From Schistocephalus solidus (taxonomy: Eukaryota > Platyhelminthes > Cestoda > Diphyllobothriidea > Diphyllobothriidae): a stretch of DNA of 64,000 nt. The translations under genes were made by a program, and so were the position numbers. This document shows, one piece after another, positions 25,225 to 38,739 of the stretch. The stretch lies in assembly GCA_017591395.1 (NCBI GenBank), contig WEDG01007654.1:24771-88770 (forward strand). The letters run 5' to 3'. How positions within the stretch are numbered: position 1 is the first letter of the stretch; every line of letters starts with the position of its first letter. The notes under the pieces are model-generated. The model did no database searches and was not told the DNA's origin. It worked only from the letters and a program-made list of their open reading frames with translations.

Positions 25225-27120
25225 ACGGGTGCATACTAATGCCCGATGTCGTAGAGGATCCTTAGGGCATGGAAAGGACTCGCGGAGGGAAGTTTTCACG
25301 AAGTCACCACGTAGTTGTTCGCAATTGAAAGGCTGCAAATCACGTTCAGCCAGCCTGGCTTCCTAAGGCAGATATCCAAGATTCTTAGCCAGTTTTGTCA
25401 CTCTCGCCTGCATTTTTTCCAACCGTAAAAACTTCTCAAATTCGGACACCAGGCTTGGATGGCATAACCTAAGTGGGGCCTTACAAATGCCCCTTAGTTT
25501 TTTTCCTAATATTTCCTTATTCATCCGCACAAATAACACCGGTGTTGCGCATTTAGCTGCCTTTAGACACCGTTAAGTTTGTTTGAATGCGGAGGTTCTT
25601 AAAACACCGAGGTTCTGATTTTCCTCTGCAGTTGAAAGGGGCTGCTAATCAAGAAGTTTTCGGAAGGAATCCTCTTAATTTTTCTTTCTAGTAGGGAGTC
25701 TTAGGTCCATTTGCTTGCCAAAGTTTCATTTTAAGCCACAACGGCAGACCAACAGCTAAGAAGATTGAATCTCTCTTGACTCTGTTGGATCTGATGGCAG
25801 CCTAGGGTGTAACATCGTCAGTAAACATGACGGTGTTGCAGCCCATGTGCTCGACAGAGTCCATTATGTAGACGAGAAAGAGCAATGGTTCTACAACTGA
25901 GCCTTGAGGGACACGAACTAGAACGGAGTTAGGGGTTGATTTCAAAGCAAGGATGCACATGGTGTGTGATCTTGCTGTGATTAAATCTGCGGTTTATGTC
26001 GGCGGCCTACCTCTTATTCTAATTTAAGATAATTCGCAGATCAAGTGTTGGTGTGGGGCGCTATCGAATACCTTCTTGAAATATGTGTAGATGAGGCCCA
26101 CCCTGTTATCTGCATCCATTGTGCCATTCCATTGCTTGGTCGAGAGTAATCAACTGGAAAGATAAGAGCGGATTTGTCTGAAGGCATGTTAGAGCCCTCA
26201 GAGTAACTTTTTTTCTCTTCCAGTAACTTCAGTGTGGCCTTTTTAAGTATATTTTCTAATGAGATTGATGGCGCACAAGACATTTTATATCAAATAACAT
26301 TATTTTTATATTTTTACAGCAAATGCGAGTTAGGCTGCTGGGTCGAAAACTTTTTACATTAGTTCAATCCAAACCATGGTATATCACGTAGATATTTGCT
26401 GTTTTCCATTCGGGTTGCAGGCTCCCTAAGTCAAAGGATGAATGGAAGATATATGCTAGTGTTTACAACAACACTGTTGAACGTGGGCCGCGATCGTGTC
26501 CTTGTTTTTCAGTTGGTTATTTATAGTTTGGAATAAACTCTTGAGCTTATTTTCAGTCTACTGAATAATGCTGGATTAATAAATTTTTTTGTCTGTCGGA
26601 TCCATTTTTACCACATTTCCTTGGCGAAGAAATTCCTCGAGTGTTTCTGGTACGCAGTTTCCCTGACTGTCTTCATTTCTAATTTTCTTCCATAATTACC
26701 TTTTAAGTTCTCCTGGTAACAAAGCAGGACGACTAGTCATTTTTGTAACTACGGTAGACAATAACGTTAAATCAGATTCATTCAAATTGTCTTAAACCAT
26801 CTCTAGTTGTCCCCTATATCCTTTGGACCGAACAGTCCCAATTAATTGGGCATCCATTCGTTCTTCATCGCAAATACACTTCGTCAATGTTAGATAAATA
26901 GTTCTTAAAAAATATGTCCAAGAAATTGTCGCTCTGGTTCTCTCTAAATCTTTTTGGTGACTTAACTTGTGCTGATTCCCAAATAAACTTGGTGCACCAT
27001 CAACCGTACCAGTTTATGAGTCTATTGCAGGTGCTTTTAAATCTCCAGCACTGAGAACCACTTAGTGGCTATCTTATTCCTTGGAAGTCCGTATGAGGAA
27101 TTTTTACGCCAAATTGGCAA
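25225..27120 (-). pseudogene. Highly decayed CR1-like element, minus strand
   Basis: There is no long frame, but ordered motifs read on the minus strand: GDLKAPAID (endonuclease end, about 27030), RPSSLTRICCKN (about 26330), SRVPQGSVVEPLLFLVYIMD and VMFTDDVT (catalytic block FTDD, about 25910-25830), FVRPHLGYAIQAWCPNL (about 25480), and RDLQPFNCEQLRGDF (about 25340). Order and spacing fit an element of A/H type with many stops and frameshifts. Confidence 0.78.
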
Positions 27121-29529
27121 TGATTAGAGTAATGCGGGACTATGGTCTACGAGTTGCTGGTATCTGACGTTAGTTATAATAAGCATGTAACAAATACACT
27201 CCCCGTAGCGGAGAGTCTTGAAGGATCACGCCATATATTTTGAAAAACCGGAGATCGGTCAAAAAACAAAGTCATGAAACACTAACAAGAATCTCAAAAG
27301 TCTGACCCAATCCCTTTCGGCAAAGCATGGTCAAGTTCCATCCTGATTTTGTCACCCGGTGCTGAATAATTCAGAACTATTTTGCTGATCAATATTCATA
27401 CAGAGCTTGAGTTAATATATTAAACGTGCTTTGACTGTGGCGGCTGGATCTCGTAGATATTAATTCACAGCTGAAAAAAGCATAATATGCCAGTGTATGG
27501 CAAATCATGTCAGCAACAATTTATTTTTTTGGCCTCGTTCCACTCCAGAGCTGCATTTTTCCCCCTGAAGAGCCCTAATAATCGGGTATATTCCTTTGTA
27601 TCCGAAATCTTGTTAAACTTTCACTGCCATTTCTGGAGGTTGTATTGACTTGAGGTAGGTATTTTACCACGGGATCTTACACTAATCAATTCAAGCCTCC
27701 GTTGATAGGATTCAATTGAATTCATCAGATTAAGGGTTTTTATTGTGCAAAGGACCCTTTGCAGCTGTCCGAGGAAGCAGTAACCGCTGGTGACATCGTA
27801 GTGTACTCAGAAGATTTTAAGACAAGCATGAGAAAGAGAGAGCTAGAGCGATTGACTGTGGTATCAGCAACGTTAAAAAAACTGTGAGGAACAAACTTGA
27901 CTTTCTTATATTAAGTGACACGTTGTAGTATCGAAGTCATGTTGTGTCTAGTCCTCTATGACGCATTGACCGAGACGGGACATGTTCGAACTGGGCATAG
28001 CTGACTTCGAGCGTTTATATACAAGCGTGTCCGGTCTGAAGTCGGTGGACTGGCCACAGATCAACATATACAGAAGTCTTCAATATTTCCTTGCTGCAGG
28101 AGCCTTTACGGTGACATGTGAATAATCAGGAGAGATTTGAGTCCGAAGAAAATAATATCACAGGTGGCATTATTGGGCTGGCCACAGCCTCCAAAGAATA
28201 GGGTAGGGTAATTAAAAACTTTCACTTTTGCGTCATTCGTGCTATATTTTTATTCCCATGGAGCTTATAAAGTGGCATTCAAAAGTACTATTATTACTAC
28301 CCCCCAAAAAACACATCCTATGCGTTTCACGAAAACCTGGAAAAATGCAGGCAGATAAACCAGAATCACCTAGTGATACCTATTTGTCTTTTAGGAAAAA
28401 ACGAGGATATGACTTTGAGTGACGTTGTTTCCCGTTTCGCTATTTAAATCCAAGCTTACTAGATTTCTTGAAACCCACCCCCCCCCCCCCCCCCCAACTC
28501 CTAAATAACGACGAATTCAAATGTTAAGCAGAAGTATACGGTTCCATTCGGTCCCCACTGCGTTGCCGCAAACTGCAACCTTTAGGTTACCTTTGGAAGT
28601 TAGCTCAAGGCTACTTGTGATATTTGGGTGAATGGCGATTCTGTTACCGTATCCTGTCGGAAATGCGAGCCAAATAAGCTATTTCTGGCCGGAAATATAC
28701 ACCATGCTTGGAAGCGGATTGCGAGGAATTAAGATACACTTAGTTTATCGCAATGAGACTGGAATACTCTGCAATTTTATGCCCACATGCCCTGGCAACT
28801 GCAATGTCACCCTTAGCTTATCACTTATACTCCCTAAATAGCTTCGGCAACCTCCGGGAATAGCGGCGTTTATGACTAATAATGGTCTATCTCCCAACCG
28901 CAAGAACTGGCACTAATGGAGGCGAAAGTTCGCCTTCCAGGTGTGTGTATAAGTGGAGAAGAAGAAGGTTGTTCGTTTACCGGAATCATGGCTTCACAAT
29001 CTATCTTACGAATGTGTATTGTGAAACACGTGCCTCGCTCAGCATATCCCTCGCAGTTGCCCGACACCTGACGCCAGGTAAAAAGCAGCCCCACTTCTCC
29101 CCCTAGCGCGTATTTGCACGCGCGTACAAGTGACAGTTTGATTATTAGTCAATCACAGCTATCCAAACCCACCAATCAATTTCAAGGTCGACTCAGACAT
29201 GCCCTCACTAAGGGCGCCAGGACGACTGCCCCCTCTCAATCTAGACGCCTGCTCTTGCGGTGCCGGACGTGTGCACGCGTCCTGCTGTCAAGTTCTTCCA
29301 ACCCATTATCCCATTATTCCGTACAGGATTAATTACTCTGCCTTGTATTGCCCAACGTCGCCTCTTCCCATTCGTGGCCCTGAGAGTTGAGCTGTTGCAG
29401 CATTACGTGTCTATTACCGTACTTATAGCTAATTAGTTTGATTGGCCTTTCCAGAGGGCACTGTGACAACGAGAATACCCCCTGTGCTCGAACGGACGAA
29501 GGAAGTGTACATAAATACATCAATCATGA
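27121..29529. other. No recognisable gene
   Basis: 27121-28470 shows no motif and may include more of the decayed element. 28500-29530 is GC-richer with several short frames but no family signature. Confidence 0.3.
28478..28495. repeat. Poly(C) run, 18 nt
   Basis: Uninterrupted C homopolymer. Its length may be uncertain in assembly. Confidence 0.9.
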
Positions 29530-29760
29530 GCAAAGGGGCAGTCTGTTCGAACACTGGAAAAATTTATTTAGTTTTGGGATTTCTCAAACACGTGCAGGAG
29601 TCAGAGGTAGGAGTAGCAAAAAGGCGACGCTAATCGGGGTAAAAACCAATCAAGGATCACTGAGGCAAGTCTGGAGGTGACTGCACAGGTCTCTGTGCGC
29701 CGGCGCCAAATCGATACATCGATACATCTCATAAACCACTGAGTAAATTTTTGCCGGACT
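29530..29760 (-). pseudogene. Penelope-like element 3' end, minus strand
   Basis: Reverse complement reads ATCGATTTGGCGCCGGCGCACAGAG, split here as ATCGATTTGGCG and GCGCACAGAG, then CAGTCACCTCCAGACTTGC, CTCCTGCACGTGTTTGAGA and TCGAACAGACT. These words recur in the same order at 35820-36020 (plus). It encodes IDLAPAHRDLCSHLQTC, the end of the GIY-YIG protein. Confidence 0.8.
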
Positions 29761-29814
29761 AGATGTTGGCATCGCACGCCAGCCTAAATGTAAAATGCGC
29801 AGCAGGGTGTTAAC

Positions 29815-30135
29815 ACAAGATAGCGGTGTGATGGGGCGACAAATTATGAGAAAGTTGCTGCCCACACCTACGAAACGGGCCAGGAGTCAACTTCACAGCC
29901 ATGAGGATAATCGCCCACGCCAGAGACAAGAGGAGTCCCGAATTGCTTGAAGTCTGTTACATGGAGGCGAACTCAATCAATCAATTTATCGATTTGGCGC
30001 CGATCAACAGAGTCCTACGCAGTCACCTCCAGTTATCATTTTTTTGCTACTGCTATCTCTGATCATGGTCTCCTGCAAGAGTTTGAAAGCCCAGATTAAT
30101 ACAAAAAATTTCCGGTGTTTGAACAGACTTATCCT
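29815..30135 (+). pseudogene. Penelope-like element 3' end, plus strand
   Basis: ATTATGAGAAAGTTGCTGCCC and GAGTCAACTTCACAGCC correspond to the VAAHTYETG…FNFAA segment of the PLE endonuclease. FIDLAPIN-like and AGTCACCTCCAG words follow, then the 3' UTR (CTCCTGCAAGAGTTTGAAAG, TGAACAGACT). It lies head to head with 29530-29760. Confidence 0.8.
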
Positions 30136-30504
30136 TTGCTCATACGAGCTCTTGTGATTCGAAGCTTTGCATTTGTTCATACATCTATGAGCTGCAATTT
30201 CGCAACCGTGACCATAAAGAACTTGCTTACAGACGGCGACAACGCACGTTTAATTGCTTGATCACAAAAAAGACCAGAAATAATTTATTGGGAATCACCT
30301 AGCCGTAAGTTTAATTTGATGGCACTGGCAAACTACTCAATGAAAGTCCTTCCTATTAACAGCAGCAAACGCTCCCTACAGAAATATATTTAGATATGTT
30401 GTTTGCTTCTGCCACAAAGGCACATTACTTGACTGAATGTATCTAGCAGTCTTACCAGGGATGATATTCTACTATCGTATTTGACCATAGCACTTACCTT
30501 TTCA

Positions 30505-30745
30505 TGAAATCTTGACTACTAGGCCTAGACGACCCGGTAGATTAATCTCCACATGCTCCTTTCTTAATAATAAGCAGGAGAGGCTCAGCAGTTCTTGCCC
30601 GGTCTTATTGCTGGCTCGCGAAGTTGAATTAGTGGCCTTCCTCCAGGGTATGTGCAGCGACTTGACATATTTTGTAGCCTCTCCGAACCGCCCCGTCTCA
30701 GCTCGATTTCACAAGCTAACTCGACGTCTAGTCTGGCCTGCATAA
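30505..30745 (-). pseudogene. Penelope-like endonuclease remnant, minus strand
   Basis: The minus frame reads ICQVAAHTLEEGH, stop, FNFASQQ, then decayed sequence. This parallels [21 protein letters not shown] in the PLE at 55.7-56.3 kb. Two internal stops. Confidence 0.7.
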
Positions 30746-32179
30746 TGGGTAGGACAGACATGGCATGTGATTTGACAAAAAACTACAGATCGCTAGCCTG
30801 CGTCTATTAGGTCCTTCATTTACATGAGTCTGTTACGAATGGTAGATTTCGCAGGAAGGGTGATACGCACGCTACCACCAGACACACTTTTTGTTGTTGA
30901 TACATTTTTCATTCGTCTGTGGACGAAAATATTTGCTGATGACTAGAATTAAAGACTCAAATCTGCATGCTGCGAGAATTTCCTGACTGCCAGATATCTT
31001 GGCTTTAAAGCATGATACTGTTGGGGAACGATACCTGACACTGATGACTGTCAAGAAACAAAAGTCAGTGAGAAATAGGGAGAGAAGGAGCGAGGGAGGG
31101 AGGTATAGAAAGAGAGAGAATTGGTGTGAGAGTCGATGCTGTGGTAGAGAGCGTAAAGATAGCTCCGCGGTCAGCAAGTGTGGGTGCACTCCTGAACCCT
31201 GATCGCCCACAACCAATCAGTGAGGGCCAAATTATCGATCAGCGCCACGGTATTGCCATGCCAAGGTGTTGAGTCATGCACCGTTCAATCATTCCAAAGT
31301 TAAACAAGCAGACAGACGGGTAGAGGAAAATGCAACAGATTTCCGAGGAATACACAGAAGACACATGCAAGGAAACTGGTCTTTGCGGTTGTCACAGAAT
31401 GTGTAAACGTAAGACAGCAATTTCCGTAACTGCAGGTGCACAGTGACTCTGGTCACAAAATAATACGATAGACCATGAAGAACCTGGGTTTCATGGATTT
31501 CAAGCCAAACAGGATGAAACGGTTCATGAACATCCCCAAGCAATGACTTCATGTTCGCCAGGCGTTTGTGCCTGTATGGGTCCCAGACCAGGCGTTAAGT
31601 TCTCGCGTCATATGAGAAGTTGACTGGCTGTCTGGGATGGATGTGAGAGACCAGAAAGGCGGACAAGGAGCCGTGACGCGAGCACGTGTTTGACACCAAA
31701 ATGCTGAGGTAGGGCACATTACACTCGCTTGACCGAGAAGATCCAATTGTTGAGAGCCCTCGAGCCCCTAGAGGATGGGATCTAAACTCAATTCTCTGAA
31801 AAAGTTTGTTCTTCAAACTGCCTTTGGAAGGTTTGTGGGTACTAATCGGATTGAGTCTTGACGATCAATACGCCGAGGTAGTGCTGCCCCTAGAGGTCAG
31901 AGTTAAGTGCTCTTGAGTTTCCAGATCCTGACAACAGACCTTAAACTGCCTTGTTGAAGAATACGGTTATACGAAGGGGATCCCGCTTGAACACCGGGAT
32001 ATGTAACACCCTCTGTGGGAAGTGGCCTTGCGCTGCATTCCAGGATGGTACCTATTCACATGCCCTAAACGTAACGTCAGCACTAACCCTAATCTTATCC
32101 CTAAATGCCACTTGCATTTTGATGCTGGCCACGTGTACTGTGCCCAGAGGTTATAGACGGTTTTTTTCTAAATAACGGC
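30746..32179. other. No recognisable gene
   Basis: Contains a purine-rich strand (31065-31130, GAGAGAAGGAGCGAGGG-like) and a degenerate telomere-like stretch at 32063-32106 (CTAACCCTAATC). No coding motif. Confidence 0.35.
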
Positions 32180-32645
<466 letters not shown>

Positions 32646-34469
32646 ATACCTGGCCGCCGTACTAGGCATAATCGATTTTACGCGGAAGTGGTCGTCATTC
32701 AATCCTGCTTTATCTTTCTACTTCCCCATCTCACCGGCCAGCAAACCTTAGACGACGAGAAACGACGAAGACACAAGTCGCATCTCCAATCCTTTGCCTA
32801 TCCAAAGTGTCTGGACGGTGTTCAGCCGCACAGTCTCTACGTGGCAAAGGATACCCCTGAGGGTCTGGGCGTTAGATGGAGGTGAATTCAGTTCACATCC
32901 TAAAGGACGGCGAAGGCCGTAGTGTTTAAGGTCCTCCTATGTTCTTAGCTGTCACGACAGGTTTCCTGATCGCCTCTGAACACAGGAGAGATGACCTTGG
33001 TAGCAATGAGTGCTGCGACCTTGGCATCGTGAGGCGTCATCTGTTCTGGCGCACGCATGTCAAGGCACACGCATGAACTTCTCCTTTCAAGTTTAATGGC
33101 CTAGGAAAACGAAATTTCGCTACTGATGGTTTGAGTCCCTTAGAAGGGTGCGAGTGAATTATTGATGCCGAGAAAAGTGCACATGGGACGCTCTGATAGC
33201 CTTAAATTAGACGCTGACTTTACAAGAATTCTACTATAAAAGGCATTAGTTTCGATTGTTAGCAAGTTAAACGCACAACCCGAGTCATCAGGTCCTCGGA
33301 CGAGCACATCACACTGTCAGTGCCGAGTTGGGTGGGGTTGTGGGATAATAGTTTTGGGCAAGTCACACCACCGATAAAGGCTACGGAAACGCCCGTCAGA
33401 GCCAAACAGATGTGGCTGACGCATATCTTGCTTCATGGCTAAATGAGAGGAACGATCGTTTACAGTGATCCGGACTGATGCAGAAAATCACACTGGAATA
33501 GGGTACGATTGGACATTTTCCCAGACAAAATGCCCAACCTTGGACCTTAAAAATTGCAGTGATTTGGAAACCTGAGTTTTCGGTGTTCCCATGACCTCCA
33601 ATCGATTTAATATTACCGTTTTTACAGACCGATTCCCCACTTCTCGTTATCCTTATATGGGGAAAAATGTTGGCACCTGACATGGTTGAGTTAACCGACT
33701 CCAACAACCTCGAGTCATGAAGATTCTTCGGAATTTTTTGAACAAGCAGCCTGTAGTGACCCAAATCGGTTGCGTGTTGCAACTGCTGCGACTGGCCCTC
33801 CAATGCCTGTCAGACTGTCTGTGAGAGGTTCTTCGCCGTCTCCACCTAGCATGCTGAAATCTAGTCAGAAAATAGCGAAAACAAGAGAGTCTATTTTATG
33901 TTGGTTCAAGTGACTCATGTCACATTGGACCGCGTGATATTTTAGATGACAGTGCGCGTGTAAGACCCAAGTCGTCACGCATTGGTAGCGTTACTACTTT
34001 TCATCAGTAAACGCTTATGTCAATGACTGTCAAAAATGGCGCCTTCAGGGTTAGGATTCTGTAAAGCATTGTTTTTACTCAGTTCACTTCAATCATCAGA
34101 CCAATTCGGTGTCGCCTGGCAAGAAAGAAGGCATTAGAATGGGGAATTTATTGTGTACAGAATCCTGAGTTTAGTGAGCAGTGGCTGTCAACAAGAACAT
34201 TTCAGAAAAAAAACATGGGAATGGTTTCCTTTAAATAGTGGGCTTCTAGAAAGAACGTTCAGAGAGAAATGGTAGGAAAGATTAGGTTGCTGGAAAGAAA
34301 TTTCCGAAAAAAATGGTGGGGACCGTTTATGTGGCCCTCCAAACGCTAAATTTTACGCCGGATGCCTATGCCTGTGTCCCAATCCTAATACAAGCCCAGA
34401 CACTGGTAGATGGGCGCTCACCGATCAGTTACGGGACTCACCCGTCCCGATGTGCCTTGGGAGTAAACC
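32646..34469. other. No recognisable gene
   Basis: A 135-codon minus-strand frame (33803-33396) is the longest open frame here. It shows no motif, transmembrane pattern or repeat match. Treated as unsupported. Confidence 0.3.
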
Positions 34470-34525
34470 ATATCCTAACCCTAACGTTAACATCAATCCT
34501 AACCTCGACCCTAATTTCCAGGCAT
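34470..34525. repeat. Degenerate telomere-like tract
   Basis: Contains ATCCTAACCCTAACG, CATCAATCCTAACC and CGACCCTAA, imperfect CTAACC/CCCTAA units. Similar tracts occur at 32063-32106, 49990-50085 and 50285-50390. Confidence 0.55.
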
Positions 34526-35814
34526 TACGGGACGTTCCTTGTCTCCTGACCCGTACAACAAACGAGCTCAATCAAACGGCAATTCGATCTACGATAAGTA
34601 ATCGACTACACAATCACCGAAGCCTGTGGAAGAGTATAGGCTGTCCCACAATTATAAATCCACGTGGTTTTTGATCTACTTTTTAGCAGGTTTGCATCCA
34701 TCAGTTCGGTTTTTGCATGAGAGATTATAGTGTAAAAACATGTTGTATTGTCAAGGTTTTGCGAGCAGAATGATCGAAAGGCCCATGGTCCGCAATTATA
34801 AGGTCACGTTATGCACTAGTGTTTCTTCGCAACTTGAGTGAGAGGGTGACGTAATGTAAATTGTGTGTTTATGTGTTTAACTTTAAGTTTTCATCACCAC
34901 CGACCAATAAGATGAGGACAATCTCGTGAGTACACCTCACAAAATCAATGAAATTCGGCCAGTGTTTGCGTTTTACGGAGGATTAGAGGAATGCTTCTGG
35001 TGGATTTGGAGCTAGGCAGGATTGCAGCTTTGAGTTTGTTCTATCCCGACGGGTGCGATAGAGGAGAAGGCAAAGCGGGTTTCTGGAAAACTATTTTATT
35101 CTGGGCCGACAGAAAACAGTGGATCTCTAGCTCATAAACTCTCGTTTATTTATTGAGTTTTGGGTGCTCTCGAACGTTCTGGCCAATGGCGTGACAATCG
35201 CGGAGAGCATTCTGAAACCGTCTGGATTGCAACGTGGTTCACGTTGATTGGTCGCATCTCGCGCTGGAATCCCCTCGCCAAAACTTCTCGAAAGTTTGGG
35301 CCGCACGCGCGTGAAGCCCTGATGCACGCGCGTGTTCGGTGCAGCCACGCGCACTGATTGGTGGCCTGGTTTTCGATGCGTCGTTCTCAGCCGGCTTGGC
35401 CTGTTTAGGCGTGCGTCATCACGTGCCCTTTCCGCCTTGGGCCGCGACTCGACTGCGCTTCCCGTCTCCGTAACAGAGTTCACTGCGTCCGATAGTGGAT
35501 AAATCAAAGAACTCCTGGAGATATTGGAAGCTGTGATGATTATATTGTAGCTCGTGAGTATGAAATGACCCAACTCCTTGTGCATGTTGAGCGCTGAACC
35601 TCCCGTGACAACGTGCACCTGCGCACCAATGGATGTCTGCTCCTCGACAATCCTGGCTGTTCAAACCGTCCAAACATCTTCAAAACTGACTCACACGACC
35701 TTATAAGGAGCTCTGTGATGACTCCATGTGGTTTCAAACTTGGGATGCCGCTCTCGCAGCTGCCAGACGTGTCCTCGTCCGGAACCCAACTCCTTCTCCA
35801 ATAGTTCTGTACAG
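34526..35814. other. GC-rich stretch, no recognisable gene
   Basis: 35150-35480 is GC-rich with CACGCGCGTG-like palindromic words. A 163-codon minus-strand frame spans it but has no motif. It could be the 5' part of the PLE that ends at 36045. Confidence 0.3.
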
Positions 35815-36045
35815 AATACACTATCGATTTATCGATTTGGCGCCGGCGCACAGAGCCCTATGCAGTCACCTCCAGACTTGCTTCAGGGATCATTGCTTGG
35901 TTTGTATTCCTTATTAGTGTCGCCTTTGTGTTGCTGCTGTTAGCTCTGACGATGGACTCCTGTAGGAGTTTGAAAGCTCAAAATAATATAAAATTTGTTT
36001 CGGTAATCGAACAGACTTCTCATTTGCTCATGTAATCTCCTGGCA
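35815..36045 (+). pseudogene. Penelope-like element 3' end
   Basis: Encodes HYRFIDLAPAHRALCSHLQTC, then a 3' UTR with TCTGACGATGGACTCCTGTA and GGAGTTTGAAAGCTC, AATAAT, and CGAACAGACTTCTCATTTGC. It is the cleanest example of the PLE tail in the window and served as reference for the others. Confidence 0.85.
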
Positions 36046-36227
36046 CCCGAACATTCACATTCATTCGAGAATGCATTATCTCCTCAACTCGCGTCCCCCT
36101 TCTTCTCTTCTTAGACGGAACCGGGTCTGAAGATCTTAGTGGCTAGCGTCTTCCCTAAGAACTCAAGCTATTGCGGGCAGGATGAGGAACAGTAGGAAAA
36201 AGAGGAGGGAGAAAAAACATGATACAA

Positions 36228-36360
36228 AGGAGGAGGAGGACGAGGACGAGGAGGAGGAGGAGGAGGAGGAGGAGGAAGGAGGAGGAGGAGGAGGATGAGG
36301 AGGAGGAGGAGGAGGAGGAGGAGGAGGAGGAGGAGGAGGAGGAGGAGGAGGAGGAGGAGT
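36228..36360. repeat. (GAG)n microsatellite
   Basis: About 133 nt of GGA/GAG triplets with a few GAC, GAA and GAT interruptions. The long Ser and Glu runs in ORF translations here are artefacts of this tract. Confidence 0.95.
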
Positions 36361-37510
36361 ACGCCACCATTTACCCTAACGTTAAGTTAAATACCACGGG
36401 CAATTAGCACACGCCGCGGAATAGATAAGTTACCATTTTCACGTCTGGCCTCGTCAGTTAAAGTGGGTTCACATATCCTTTTAGTTCCTGTAAGGAAAAC
36501 CTGGTTTAAGAGGACTGTAATTTAGGAAGAGCCATTTTCCAACCATTCTTATAACTTAAGAGTGCACTAAACCGTTTTAAGATGAACCCCTCCTGTGTTA
36601 AGTCTCCGGTATTACTTTCCGACTCCAAACCAGGTCGATCGACGCAGGTGGTAGTGTTATCATGAAACAAGTTAAAAACAACATAAAAGTATCAACTATT
36701 TCGCGAACAAAGCCATTGCATGTGAACATTCCATTAATTACCTGTACTATATGCCTCCAGTTCATGAGTATTACAATAAATAAAGTATTTTTCTTATAAA
36801 TCCCGGGTCAATGAATGCTCACTTTGGGTGCAAAGCCTATGTACTTACAGGGTTCCTGACTTTACTAATTCGTGCGAAAATGCGAGGTCCAGAAAACGGT
36901 CGCGAAGGGGGTGTGATAGCTAGATGACGAATTTTATTTGCCCGACGTTTTGGTTTCATACTCGAAGCGTCTCGCAATCATGGCAGGAAACATCTTGAGT
37001 CGTTTGCCGGTTCTCGTGAGAAACGACAACTGCGTGAGCCGGGAACTGTTTGAGCCCTGGTCTTTTGGCCCGCAGTCCGTAAACACGCGCAGTGACCTAC
37101 CCCTTTACATGCTCTGCGGAGAGGGATGCGGGTAACCAGCGGTCACGGTAATACCAAGCCAAAGTGTCGAGTAGTTGTCACGCTAAGAAGTACTACCGCT
37201 GCTGACAGCACAACGACTAACGCCTCACGTACAGACCGAGAAGCAATTGTCGAGTAGGCACGTGGTCGCCTGGCTACTGTTTCCTATACATACTGCTCTT
37301 CTAATGCATTTATCCTCATTTTCTACGACTGTCTCTGATAACGAGTTCAAGTAAGGATCCGAAATTTGTGGTCGCATCTTCTTCTGAAAATACGATGTCA
37401 CTCGAATAACCTGTCGTAAAAAAACCTCAGAATGTTTATCATCGAAATAAAGAATTTTCAAGCATGAACTTTGAAGAGGACGTGATTTAAAGGCAGATTA
37501 ATAATTCCGA
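36361..37510. other. No recognisable gene
   Basis: Mixed-composition sequence with no motif, repeat match or splice-consistent exon found. Confidence 0.3.
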
Positions 37511-37590
37511 TAAAGACACGGGAGACTGGAATGGTCATTTCTGGCACATTAGCCGTCATCAGCCAGTCATACTCAACCCTGGGTGGTGTC
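37511..37590 (-). repeat. SINE body, minus strand
   Basis: GGAGACTGGAATGGTCATTT, CTGGCACATTAGCCGTCATC and AGCCAGTCAT are the inverse of the body of the tRNA-derived SINE. It forms an inverted pair with the copy at 37797. Confidence 0.8.
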
Positions 37591-37796
37591 AAACCCGTTC
37601 TAAACATTGAGCAACGGGTTGGTTGTGTTGTCTGTTTAGATCAGGACTATTGACTTGCATTCGCTGAATAACGCTCATCTATAATCAACGTAAGTCACTC
37701 GTCTTGTTCTGCCTTGGGGCTCGTTCTCGAGTCCCGCCAACAGCCACACAGGCTAGGAGTAGTAAAGGCAGATGAAAAATTCTGACAAGACAACAA

Positions 37797-37926
37797 CCCC
37801 GTGGCTCAGTGGTTAGAGTGTTGGACTTCTGATCAAAAGGCTGCGGGGTCGAGCCTCGGGTTGGGTATGACTGGCTGATGACGGCTAATGAGCCAGAAAT
37901 GACCATTCCAGTCTCCCGTGTCTTTG
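37797..37926 (+). repeat. tRNA-derived SINE
   Basis: The A box region GTGGCTCAGTGGTTAGAG and the B box-like GGGTCGAGCC give a tRNA-like head. The body is TGACTGGCTGATGACGGCTA, AGCCAGAAATG and CCAGTCTCCCGTGTCTTTG. It is one of at least six copies in the window. Confidence 0.85.
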
Positions 37927-38739
37927 TAAGAATTGTTCAATGTCTTTACTACTCCTAGGTGCTGTGCGGTGCTGGCGGGGCTGGAGAATGAGCAGAACAC
38001 CGTTAACGATAGGTGAGCGTTCGTCAACGAACGTTCAACGAAAGAGGTGCTTTGCTACCAAGAAAGAATAGCTTCGATTACATTTTCTATGAAATATATT
38101 TAAATTTACACGGGGATCAAAAAATGCAAACGGCAGTTTGTGGCTTCATCAGAAAAAATCAGTATTAGTATATTTGAAGGAGATGTAGGTGCATAATCTT
38201 TGAATTCCCTTTTTGTACATGCGTGTTGTGGTATCAAAAAATAGTATCTTGGTTTGTTGGCGAGGCCAACTGGGATGAGCTAACGGGGTGGAACATAGTT
38301 GAACAAGAGCAGTCAGTGAAAAATAAACCTGGAATTTTTAGGAGAAAAAAACTGTCGCCAGGGGGGGGGCATCGAGGAGGTCACCTGGATCATCACCAAA
38401 GTGCGAAAGATGCAGCCAGACACTCCCTTGCCGATTGCAGAGTCCGTCAAGTGCTTTCAAAGGCAGAAATACCCGCCCAGATCGTCCTCGGTCCGTGCGG
38501 TTCGAACCAAAGGAGAACGTTCAGAGACCGCATGGACTATGGCCGCCATGTTCGGCTGATGCGAGCACTCATGGTGTCACCAAGGTGTGCACTTATTTAA
38601 GCAGGGAAAACCTCGGGGACCTCCACATGGGAATTATGGAAGAGAACGTGAGCCCTCGGATGAAAATAATAAAACATATAGAAATGTTACTCAAATATTC
38701 TAACTGAATTATTTCTGACGTCGCCCTTGCAGCTTTCAG
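37927..38739. other. No recognisable gene
   Basis: A 125-codon plus-strand frame (38223-38600) has no motif. 38640-38739 may be the 3' UTR of element H. Confidence 0.3.

Noticed and set aside
33396..33803. 135-codon minus-strand frame
   Set aside because: No motif, no splice support, composition like surrounding non-coding DNA.
36155..36407. Poly-Ser and poly-Glu frames
   Set aside because: Artefact of the (GAG)n tract.
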